This document shows, one piece after another, positions 1 to 9,914 of a DNA stretch of 64,000 bases. The stretch is from Fragilariopsis cylindrus CCMP1102 (lineage: Eukaryota > Bacillariophyta > Bacillariophyceae > Bacillariales > Bacillariaceae): assembly GCA_900095095.1 (NCBI GenBank), contig FMBT01000296.1:372001-436000 (forward strand), in the 5' to 3' direction. Numbering within the stretch: position 1 is the first letter of the stretch; the number at the start of each line of letters is the position of its first letter. A model generated the notes under the pieces. It saw only the letters and a list, made by a program, of their open reading frames with translations, did no database searches and was not told the DNA's origin. The position numbers and the translations under genes are program-made.

Positions 1-1052
1 GGATTATTCTGTCCAAATTCGACCGTACCACCATCATCTTCATCATGAAAATTATCTCCTACTTGTTTATTTAAATTCAAAGTATCTCTTTCATCTGCAT
101 CATAACCACCTGTTGCACTTTTACCACGCTTGGTACGAAAACATTTCATATAAATACAACAAAAAATAAAACTTAATATCAAAAATGATATACTACCACC
201 AATTGCAGCACCTTTAATTTCACCTTCTGTCATGGAGGATGATGATTCTTTTGATGTTGTTGAAGTTGTAATTGTACCAACAACGTCTTGATTCGAATTA
301 TTTTCTTCCGGTAATACACCAACAGATTCATCAGCAGTAACTTCTAGTTGTGTTGGATTAAATGTTGGATAAAATGTTGGTGTTGGTGTTGGTTGTTCGA
401 GTTCACTAATTTCTTTTTCCATTTCATCAATTAATTCATCTTCAGTTTCTATTTCTTCTTCTAATTCATCCAATACTGCTTGTACCTCATCATCCACTTG
501 TAATTCGTCATCATCATCTATTTCAAATTCGTCGTCCATACTTGTAGGTGCAAAGGTTGGTTCCAGAGCATCGTCATCTTCGTCATCAATTATTTCTGTT
601 GGTTCACCTGTTGGTTCAATTATATCGTCGTCATCTTCGTCATCAATTTCTGTTGGTTCACCAGTTGGTGCATCTGTAGTAGTAGCCATTTCAGATGCAA
701 CTTCAGCAACTTGACTTTCAACATCTGCAATTATTTTATCAACAGTACTTTCAACATCATCATCATCTTCGAGACCTTCAAAATCATCATCATCGTCAAT
801 GTCATCGTCGTCATCGTCAAAAAAGTCGTCGTCATCAAAGGCATAATCATCATCATCATCATCATCATCGTCGTCATCGTCGTCATCGTCCACAATATCA
901 TCGTCATCAGCTGCATCAGCTGCATCATTTAAAAGTTCATTTTGTAACTTTGCTAAATTTGCTGCTGCTTCATTTATAAGATCATCTAACTGTGTTGGTT
1001 CATACGTCCAATCGGTACCAGCCGGTGTTGGTGGTTCTGTTAATAAAGACAT
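1..1052 (-). CDS. Acidic Thr/Pro single-pass membrane protein, 5' part (runs off window)
   Basis: The frame is open from an ATG at 1052 down to base 1, about 350 codons, and continues outside the window. In order it shows a short motif DWTYEPT near the N-terminus, long Asp/Glu runs, repeated EPTGEPTE and EPTFAPT blocks typical of diatom cell-surface proteins, one hydrophobic helix (about residues 278-302, GGSISFLILSFIFCCIYMK), a basic stop-transfer stretch (FRTKRGK) and an acidic tail. The likely topology is ectodomain out and tail in. There is no signal peptide after the ATG. The start may lie inside an intron, because the bases TTTATTAACAG just after the ATG look like a 3' splice site; a signal peptide could then sit in an unseen upstream exon. 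The first 20 residues are nearly the same as those of the minus-strand gene ending at 43402. Function unknown. Confidence 0.65.
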   Translation of the reverse strand, partial: MSLLTEPPTPAGTDWTYEPTQLDDLINEAAANLAKLQNELLNDAADAADDDDIVDDDDDDDDDDDDDDDYAFDDDDFFDDDDDDIDDDDDFEGLEDDDDVESTVDKIIADVESQVAEVASEMATTTDAPTGEPTEIDDEDDDDIIEPTGEPTEIIDDEDDDALEPTFAPTSMDDEFEIDDDDELQVDDEVQAVLDELEEEIETEDELIDEMEKEISELEQPTPTPTFYPTFNPTQLEVTADESVGVLPEENNSNQDVVGTITTSTTSKESSSSMTEGEIKGAAIGGSISFLILSFIFCCIYMKCFRTKRGKSATGGYDADERDTLNLNKQVGDNFHDEDDGGTVEFGQNN

Positions 1053-1940
1053 AATTAATAATAAGATTTATGATGGTGTGTAGATTTCCGTTTGTTGCCG
1101 TGCTGTTCTTAAAATTCTATGACTGTGTACTAGTAGGTGAAAGAAAGACAACTATTGTATTCTTTATTCTATTCTATTTTATTCGATATGGATGGAGGAT
1201 GAGGTGAGGTGAGGTCAAGTGAGGTAAAGGAACAATGCGAAGGTTTCTTGCTTTGTTTGTTTGTGAGGTTACGGTAACGGTGTATGTACTGTATTATTAA
1301 GAACAATTACACCGACAAAATAACATACAGTAGCCTGACGAGTAACTTCCCGTACAGTACAGCAGCCAAGCAAGATTTAAATAAGAATGAATGATGACCG
1401 TTTATTTTTTGAACTTGCTCTTAGATGACGATACAGTACAAGTCAAGTACTGTACAATATTACGTACTAAGAAATTAAGATACAGTACTATTGTTGTACG
1501 TATTTGTGTGACTGTGAAAAGGCAGGCGATGTCATGCATACCGTTATCTTCGCTTTCTTTCTCTAGAGGGAACGCGCTTCACTAGAACGCGCATACAGTC
1601 GTGCTAATCTTCGTCGGTTTCTGGCGCTGTTTTGACAGATCATAGTGTGCGTAAGCCACAGTTCATATTGAGTCTTGTGTACAATTGTTTTTGTACATAC
1701 CCCCCCCCCCGCCCCGCCCCATTATGGCAACTTTACAAAAAAAATAACCCCTTTTATTCTCACCCCAAAGCCGTGTTCTGGCATACTGTACCACACCAAT
1801 ATTTGGATTGAAACATAGTGGTAATATAAAAGGAAAAAAGAAATTGGTGGAAATTATCAAACCCACCCACAATCTTTTCTGTGTAAAGGAGACCTCAGTC
1901 ATCACCACTAGATACTGACATTAACAAACAAATTGGTCTA
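1053..1940. other. Intergenic, no gene seen
   Basis: I see no credible coding frame. The stretch holds short GTACTGTAC-type runs, GAGGTGAGGT repeats near 1200 and a C/G tract at about 1700-1720. It probably includes the promoter of the gene that starts at 1052. Confidence 0.5.
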
Positions 1941-3010
1941 ATGCTAATGCTAGAGATTGGTGGGGGGATGAAACATGCAATACCAAGAAACACATACATG
2001 GAATTGAACCGTCACCCACTGCGCTGCACTCTCTTGTCATCTTCTAATTTGAAGCTGTTATTTAAAGGACCAATTTCTATGTGTATCTACACAAAAATCC
2101 TGAATATAAAAAAAGAGACACATGATTTTCAATCTGTTATCTTTTAAGACTTCCAATATGCCCTATACATACACACAACCATTCGTAATATTACCAACTG
2201 GGGGGGGGGGGGGGGTGAAAAAATATCAACAAACACATACATGGAATTGAACCGTCAACCACTGCACTCTCTTGTCATCTTCTAATTTGAAGCTGTTATT
2301 TAAAGGACCAATTTCAATGTGTATCTAAACAAAAATCCTGAATATAAAAAAAGAGACACATGATTTCCAATCTGTTATCTTAAGACTTCCAATATGCCCT
2401 ATACATACACACAACCATTCATAATATTACCAACTGGATTGTTGTTTATTAACATAACAAGAATTGATAAGATCCTGGAATCACTAGCAAGTGTAACAAA
2501 CAGTAAAGATACCTTAGACCGTTACTAGCCAGTATATTAGAGACTACTACAGCCCAGCATGGCAGTTGCAACCAGGTGAGCCATACCCAGCAGTCACAGA
2601 TCAATTACTTGGTACAGAAGATAGCCTACCCATAATGGGCTGGGGTAGCCATCCGGTTGAGTGGAAGATAGGATAGAACTCATAATAAATTTAGACATTA
2701 GTTTAATAGCAAAGTACATTACATTGTGTCTTAACAATAATAAATGATACTGTACTATGACTATCCGATTAGCTTAGCTAAGCTTAGCTCTTACTCTATC
2801 ATACAATGTGTATTTCTACTCTTCTATGCACCTCTTGTAATATCTTAAAATTTTACTCTATTCCTTTCCCAAAAGACCACAAACAAATCAAACCACACCT
2901 ACAATCTTCCTCTCTCTTGGGATTGATTTTTAGGTCCTTTTTTTAACCAAGTATATCCCCCTTTTAAAAAGTGACCTAAAGCCAATTAAATTCCCATTGT
3001 CATGTTGATG
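1941..3010 (-). repeat. Dispersed repeat, copy A, with an internal tandem duplication
   Basis: A block of about 210 bp at roughly 1988-2200 is repeated with few changes at 2232-2436, split by a run of 16-17 G. Reverse-complemented, this block and flanking sequence up to about 2960 match the plus strand at about 29120-29720 in the same order. Copy A carries roughly 250 extra bases (about 2470-2750). No open frame of note. One block contains GACGGTTCAATTCC, which resembles a tRNA B box, but no full tRNA or SINE head is visible. It looks like a non-autonomous mobile or segmentally copied sequence of unknown class. Confidence 0.6.
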
Positions 3011-3283
3011 TGAATATTTTCCAATTCAATTGTTATTACACATGCAATAATTCCCCTTGTCGTCGTTCAGAATCAACAAACACACCATGTGTGCGTGAAA
3101 GGTATAGTAGTTGAAGACCTGGTATATCTTCTACTGCTAGCTTAAGGAGTATAGTAAACCAATTGTGCGTCCTACATACATATTGTAATTGGAAGGAAGG
3201 GAGGAGAGGGTGGATGCAATACCTGATATATAATAAACTGAAGAAGTGTTGACGGTTCCGTTTGTGATTATGATAACTCATCG

Positions 3284-3560
3284 ATGGCCGCAAATGCTTT
3301 ACGAAAGGGTGTAGTTTTCAAATACAATACTCTGTACGTGCCGTTGAAACCAGATGTATTGAGACGGGAAGTTGATATACTTAGTAAATTACGAGGGCAG
3401 AATTTCTGTTTAGATATATCCGCTGTTTATGAAACACCGAGAGTCATATACCTGATCACCGAGCTTTGTGCTGGTGAATACATGTATCAGTATCTATCTA
3501 ATAGAGAAAATGATTTACGAACGGACGAGGTATCATGGATATCTTTCCAGTTGCTAAACG
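3284..3560 (+). pseudogene. Protein kinase gene fragment (N-lobe part only)
   Basis: The frame reads REVDILSKLRG, then VYETPRVIYLITELCAGEYM, then VSWISFQLL. This matches subdomains III to the start of VIa of a calcium/calmodulin-type (CAMK/CDPK-like) Ser/Thr kinase: the alpha-C Glu, the hinge-proximal LITELC, and the alpha-E start. The glycine loop, the ATP-binding VAIK lysine, the HRD and DFG motifs and the whole C-lobe are missing from this strand. The frame ends within 20 bases of the last kinase-like residue. It is best read as a broken piece of a host kinase gene and not as a working gene. Confidence 0.6.
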
Positions 3561-3750
3561 ACGGATATTCACTACAATAGGCGCAGGCATGCTGTTTCTT
3601 AATGCAATCCTGACAAAACCAGTCATCGTCAGCAGGAGGCGCCTTCGTCAAACCAGCGCAAGGTAAATGGAATATATGATTGCAAGGAACGACGGTGAAA
3701 CAAACATCGTATTTTCCGGTTTGATATCCCGATTCAAACTTCTGACACAT
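3557..3750 (-). pseudogene. PHD/RING-type zinc finger gene fragment
   Basis: The minus-strand frame reads YDVCFTVVPCNHIFHLPC, then DDDWFCQDC, then HACAYC. The spacing C-x6-C-x-H-x2-H-x2-C followed by W-x-C-x2-C fits the second half of a PHD finger, with a RING-H2-like core. The first Cys pair is absent; the frame has a stop just upstream. It abuts the kinase fragment, which lies on the other strand, so the two pieces were probably joined by rearrangement. No expressed product is predicted with confidence. Confidence 0.45.
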
Positions 3751-3780
3751 TTAATTTGATGTTGAAGGAGAGAAATTCGT

Positions 3781-3993
3781 TTGTTTTCACAAGCAAGGGA
3801 GGAATTAGAACAACAACAGAAGCAGGAGAAGAAGAAGGGATACGATGACAATACTGCAGCAGTAACAACAAGGATACAAACGTTGTGTTCATTACAATGT
3901 CCACCATGGTACTACGATGACGAGGCATTGCGTTACAGTTCAACGTATGGAGTTCCTAACGGATTCTCAATTTCAACAACAGGAAACCAATAG
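3781..3993 (+). other. Short Gln/Glu-rich open frame, unclear
   Basis: A frame of about 70 codons begins with a charged stretch REELEQQQKQEKKKGY and continues PPWYYDDEALRYSSTYG. It could be the end of a further gene fragment in this patchwork. It has no recognised domain and may not be a gene. Confidence 0.2.
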
Positions 3994-3999
3994 TGAAAG

Positions 4000-4760
4000 A
4001 AAGAATGGAAACACGTATATACAAAGGCAAAGAAGAAGCCCAAGAAAGGAAGAAGAAGACACGATGATCCTACCGTGTGAGTAAATTCGGTCTCCGATCC
4101 TTGTGGACGAACAAAGGGTCTATCCTGTTACTCACCAGTATTCATTAAAAAACTGTATACTTTGACATGGGTTGTTGGGTGCATACATGTTTAGTAGCGA
4201 GCATTCATTAAAAAAAGCCGCTCATGTTGACGCAGGTTGATTGTTGTGTTGTTAACGAGATTATCCCTAGCCGACTGCGTACATCTGTATTGTCAAGAAG
4301 AGGGAACAAAATGTTTTCACCAGAATTGCACGAAAACTTTATGCATAAAGTATACTTATCTTTCAGTTCAACTAAACTGACGGCCAGGTAAGGAACTTGC
4401 ATCCGCTTCCCCCTGTTTGGAGGGAATCCAGCTTTTATGTCTGCTAGAGTAATGACATTACTTCTGCGTAGTCACGGACGTGAAAAACGGACGGAAGCAC
4501 CGACGGAATGCGTGTATTGAAAAAGTACTATACACTTGGCGTGTATCACATCACCAATAGACTGTGATACACACGTATTATGAATAATGATCAAATAAAT
4601 GGTCACCATTCCCACCTTTGACAACGACAGTGGTTTAGACAGTTCATACCGAACCTGTGCCCTCTCACACATTCCCCTAGTTAAAAAACGTAAGTAGACG
4701 TTGCCCATCGACTCATCCTAAAATAAGGCGGAACTTCCTTCGAACCCAAGCTACTACACG
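4000..4760. other. Intergenic, nothing recognised
   Basis: No convincing coding frame, RNA gene or repeat is seen between the gene scraps and the 3' end of the Ser/Pro-repeat gene. A short direct repeat, TATTCATTAAAAAA / GCATTCATTAAAAAAA, occurs near 4138 and 4201. Confidence 0.4.
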
Positions 4761-7700
4761 TCACGTGTTCCCACTTGGTGCAGAACTTGGCACAAAAATT
4801 GGCATATCACTCAGGAATGAACTTGGTGCTAAATTTGGTGCGCCACTCGGATCCAAACTAGGAGGAGAGGATCTGGGTGCACTATCTGGTGTAAGACTTG
4901 GAATGGAACTTGAACCAGCACTTGGAACTTGGACCAGCACTTGGTGCAGAACTTGGCACAAAACTTGGCACATCTTTCAGAATTGAACTTGGTGCTGAAC
5001 TTGGTTGGTGCGCTACTCGGATCCAAATTAGAAGAAGGCCTTGGTGCACAACATGGTGAAAGCCTTGGACTGGAACATGGACCAGAACTTGATACAGAAC
5101 TTGGAACAAAACTAGGCACATCACTCAGAAATGAATTTGGTGCTGAAATCGGATCCAAACTAGAAGAAAAGCTAAGGGCACTACTTTATGTGAGACTTTG
5201 AATGGAACTTGGACCAGCACTTGGTACGGAGTTTGGCACATAACTCGGCACATCACTGAGGATTGAACTTGGTGCTGAACTTTGTGCGACACTTTGATCC
5301 AAACTAGGAGGAGAAGAGCTGTGTGCACCAGTTGGTGTAAGACTTGGAATGGAACTTGGACCAGCACTTGGTGCAGAACTTGGCACAAAACTAGGCACAG
5401 CACTCAGGATTGAACTTGGTGCTGAATTGGTGCGCTAATCGGATCCAAACTAGGAGAAGAGCTGGGTAAACCACTTGGTGTAAGACTTGGAATGGAACTT
5501 GGACCAGCACTTGGTGCAGAACTTGGCTAAAAACTCGGCACATCATTCAGGATTGAACTTGGAACTGAACTTGGTGCGACACTCGGATCCAACCTAGGAG
5601 GAGAAGAGCTGTGTGCACTACTTGGTGTAAGACTTGAAATAAAGCTTGGACAAGCACTTGGTGCAGAACTTGGCACAAAACTAGGCACAGCACTCGGGAT
5701 TGAACTTGGTGCTGAATTGGTGCGCTACTCGGATCCAAACTGGAAGAAAAAGTTGAGTGCACTATTTTGTGTAAGACTTGGAATGGAACTTGGTGCAGAA
5801 CTTGGCACAACACTAGGCACATAACTCGACACATCTTTCAGGATTGAACTTGGTGCTGAACTTGGTGCGATACTCAGATCCAAACTAGGAGGAGAGGATC
5901 TGGGTGCACTATCTGGTGTAAGACTTGGAATGGAACTTGAACCAGCACTTGGTGCAGAACTTGGCACATAACTCGGCACATCAGTCAGGATTGAACTTGT
6001 TGCTGAATTTTGTGCGACACTTTGATCCAAACTAGAAGAAAAGCTGTGTGCACCAGCTGGTGTAAGACTTGGAATAGAACCTGGACCAGCACTTGGTACG
6101 GAGTTTGGCACATAACTCGGCACATCACTGAGGATTGAACTTGGTGCTGAACTTTGTGCGACACTTTGATCCAAACTAGGAGGAGAAGAGCTGTGTGCAC
6201 CAGTTGGTGTAAGACTTGGAATGGAACTTGGACCAGCACTTGGTGCAGAACTTGGCACAAAACTAGGCACAGCACTCAGGATTGAACTTGGTGCTGAATT
6301 GGTGCGCTAATCGGATCCAAACTAGAAAAAAAGCTGAATGTACTTCTTTGTGTAAGACTTGGAATGGAACTTGGACCAGCACTTGGTGCAGAACTTGGCA
6401 CAAAACTTGGCACATCTTTCAGAATTGAACTTGGTGCTGAACTTGGTGCGCTACTCGGATCCTTACTGAAAACAAATATCGGAAAACAACTTGGCAAAAA
6501 ACTTGGCAGTCGGGAACTAGGACTTGAATTAGGCACGTCTGAAACATTAATTGGTCTGTCAGTTATCCGAGAAATTGATGGTGGGATTGATGTATCATTT
6601 TTAAATCTTGGAGCACTACTTTGAAGACCACTAGGAACAGAGCTAGGCAAAGTACTTGGATCACCAGTCGGATTAGCACTCGGCATGGAGCTTGATTCCA
6701 AACTAGGGACATAACTAGGTGCACCACTCGGATCAAAACTAGGTAAGTGACTCGAAATAGAAATTGATGCGCCACTCGGATCAAAACTAGGAACAGAGCT
6801 AGAAGAATCACTCGGATCACAAATCGGTTTGAAACTTGAAATAGCGCTTGGAACAGAACTGGGGGCACCACCTAGAAGAATACTTGTTTGACCACTAGGA
6901 ACAGAGCTAGGCAAAGTACTTGGATCACCAGTCGGATTAGCACTTGGCATGGAGCTTGGTTCCAAACTAGGGACATAACTAAGTGCACCACTCGGATCAA
7001 AACTAGGTAAGTGGCTTGGAATAGAAATTGATGCGCCACTCGGATCAAAAGAAGGAACAGAGCTAGAAGAATCACTCGGATCACCAATCGGTTTGAAACT
7101 TGAAATAGCGCTCGGAACAGAACTGGAGGCACCACTTAGAAGAATACTTGTTTGACCACTAGGAACAGAGCTAGGCAAAGTACTTGGATCACCAGTCGGA
7201 TTAGCACTTGGCATGGAGCTTGGTTCCAAACTTGGGACATAACTAGGTGCACCACTCGGATCAAAACTAGGTAAGTGGCTTGGAATAGAAATTGATGCGC
7301 CACTCGGATCAAAAGAAGGAACAGAGCTAGGAGAATCACTCGGATCACCAGTCGATTTGAGACTTGGAAAAGCGCTTGAAACAGAAGCATTGATGAACTT
7401 GATTGACTAGTCGGAACGTCTATTGGATTAACTGACGGCAGAGGAACCGCTGGTCTATCTGTAGTCGAAAAAACAGTTCGCGAGATATATGCTGGTAAAT
7501 TTGATGGAATGGGTGTTCGTCTATCCTCGTTTGATGGTGCTTGTGTTTTAGTATACTTTTCACTTTTGCTTCTACCCTTACCCTTTGATGGTGCTTGTGT
7601 TTTAGTCGACTTTTCACTTTTACTTTTACTTCTTCCCTTACCCTTACCCTTTGATGGTGCTTGTGTTTTATTCGACTTTTCACTCTTGCTACTACCCTTA

Positions 7701-8724
7701 CCCTTACCTTTACCTTTATCCGTTGTCGGAGAAACAGTTAGCGAGATTGATGTATCGTCTTTTTGATTTGTTGGTAAATTTGATGGAATGGGTTCTATCC
7801 TTGTTTGATGGTGCCTGTGTTTTAGTTGACTTTTCACTTTTGCTGCTACCCTTACCCTTACCCTTTGATGGTGCTTGTGTTTTATTTGACTGTTCACTTT
7901 TACCTTTTCTTTTTCTTTTACCCTTACCCTTTGATGGTGCTTGTGTTTTATTTGACTTTTCACTCCTGCTGCATCCCTTACCCTTACCCTTTCCGATAGA
8001 CTTTTGCCGCTACCACCTCCACTCACACCGTAACTGTCACTGTTATTTGCACTCCCAGTATCCATAATGGTGATCCCTGCCAGATCGTCGTTGATGGTGC
8101 GATCACTTGCACTCACGACGAAACTGTCTCTTTGTGAATTTTAACACTCCGCATTGATTGGCCAAACAATCGCAGTGTCACAATCAAAGGAATACACAAA
8201 CACAATCGTATCATCGGAATAACATGAACATAATATATCAATAATATTACCAGGTTATAATCCAATCTTCTACTATTCTCCCGATTTTGACTAGTACTAA
8301 TCAAAGTGGTCATCTCATCTCCAGTACAGGTACGTGTCGCAGTTTTAATCAAAGTGGTCGCCTCATCATACTTCTTGTTAATATTGTTGAAACTTGTATT
8401 GATATCGGTCTTGCTTTCATTGGAATGTCCTAATCGTAATGGTGCATCGGTTGCAATCATATCAATGTTGTCCCTGGAATCAATTGCTATAATATTGTGG
8501 CAAAATTGAATCATGCATGGGTTTTGATTGGAGTAACATGATGTTGTTTGCTCCCCATTTTCCTTCATCTTATCATTAAGATAATCGATATTGATATTCG
8601 CTATATTTGAATCTTTGATCGTTATTGGCTCTTGAAACATTCCTTCTTCAGCACTATAAACTTCATCTTTAAATTGCCCTTCGGAGCGTAATGCCCTTGA
8701 TTGGTACTCCCCAGTTTTCTTCAT
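4761..8724 (-). pseudogene. Large Ser/Pro-repeat (mucin-like) surface protein gene, broken in several frames
   Basis: Read on the minus strand, the 5' part (8724-8113) has a soluble region and then a hydrophobic stretch (YNLVILLIYYVHVIPMIRL) suited to a signal anchor. Next come about six units of roughly 60 bp encoding GKGKGxSKSEKSxKTQAPS (about 7980-7510), then three 264-bp units (88 codons, about 7385-6612) built from SSVPSFDPSG and PTGDPSTLPSS. Last come about eleven units of 142-147 bp (ideal 147, 49 codons; about 6460-4761) built from PSSAPSAGPSSIPSLTP. Such proteins are common in diatom cell walls and mucilage. The true frame jumps several times, near 8110, 7800, 7385, 6300, 5720 and 5430, and unit lengths that are not multiples of three show why. 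It is either a pseudogene or a repeat region with assembly errors. The six-fold coding pattern itself is clear. Confidence 0.7.
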
Positions 8725-8739
8725 TCCATCTATATTCTT

Positions 8740-9910
8740 TTTCTCCCCAATTTGAGTAGTACTAGTTGCACAGTATCGAATGACTAGATCATCTTGTACT
8801 TGATTTGAAATAGAACTACCAGTACGTTCATATTTAATGTATCATTATCACCAATATCAGCGCGAGCTTCAATAGAAAAGATATCGTCAACAGGTTTCGT
8901 CGTCTCCCCATTCTTTCCAGTATCATCTTTGTGATCCTTCGTATCCTCCTTCTTATTATTGTTACTACTGGAATCATCAGTTGTTATCACTTGACATTTG
9001 AAATAATCGTCATCATTGTCGTCGTTGTCGTGAACGTCTTGATAGAGAACTGCCTGTATTGATCCTGGTTGTAGTAGTAATAATACTATTGATGATAGTA
9101 TTGTGTCGACTCTGTACATTTTGTCTACTCGATACGCCGATCGAAATAACAGTTTCCACTCCCCATCGATTGTAGTGATAGAGTAACCGTATCGATCATT
9201 GTGGACGTCTTGATAGATAATTGGTTGCGCAATGGCAATATTATTTTCATCGAAGCACACGTCTTGATAGGGAATTGCTATTTGCGTAATGGCAATATTA
9301 GTACTATCATCTTCTTGACTGTGGAGTACTACTAGATGTACAATATCAAATAATAGTTTCATCTCGTACTTGGCTTGATAGAGAACTACTAGTGCGTTCG
9401 TATTTCGGGTATCCTTAACACCATTATCATCTTGGGCTTCATTGTAAGCGTGCTGGTAGAGAACTACTAATACTATTCGCAAGGTGGCAATACTTGTAGT
9501 ATCAACGTCGTTGTCATAGATCAAATGAATTGGTCGTATCATCTCATACTTGACTTGAACTTGAACTCGATACATCAATCGAATTAGCAGTATCTCCCCA
9601 TCGGTTGATGTCTCATGATTAATATCATCTTCGTGAACGTCGTCAATGGTATTATCATCGATGGTAATAGTAGAGTAACCTGATGTCAAATTTGGAACAG
9701 TACTTGATATGGTACGTCGTACAGTGTCTTCTCAATATGCTAACCGAAATGATAATATTGTGTTCACTCGATACATGCTGTCTACTCGATTATAAGTACC
9801 AGTATTAATGCCGGCAATGCGATAATCAAAAATTCTGTCTACTCGTCGCGTTGCACTGATCCTGGTTGTATTGGTAATATTATTGATGATGGTATTGTGT
9901 CGACTCGATA
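8740..9910 (-). repeat. Local degenerate repeat, left block
   Basis: Short units recur many times. One is CTTGATAGAGAACTACTAGT (near 9037, 9207, 9262, 9374, 9450) and another is TCTACTCGATACGCCGATCG-like (near 9110, 9560, 9720, 9776, 9835, 9895). On the minus strand the block is open for 301 codons (9689-8784), reading LYQDVHD, YRVDKMYRVD and KYEMIRPIHLIY again and again. That open frame is probably a by-product of repeat units lacking stops; I see no domain. The same units return at 12420-13280, on the other side of the glycosylase gene. Confidence 0.55.
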
Positions 9911-9914
9911 TATT

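Noticed and set aside
695-979. Plus-strand His/Gln-rich frame
   Set aside because: Shadow of the Asp runs in the minus-strand membrane-protein gene.
1990-2040. Possible tRNA gene on minus (GACGGTTCAATTCC)
   Set aside because: Only a T-arm-like string is present; no acceptor stem, anticodon arm or correct A-box spacing.
6364-6624. Plus-strand Leu/Gly/Glu frame (GxELGxxLGT repeats)
   Set aside because: Antisense reading of the Ser/Pro repeat array; the repeats make it open by default.
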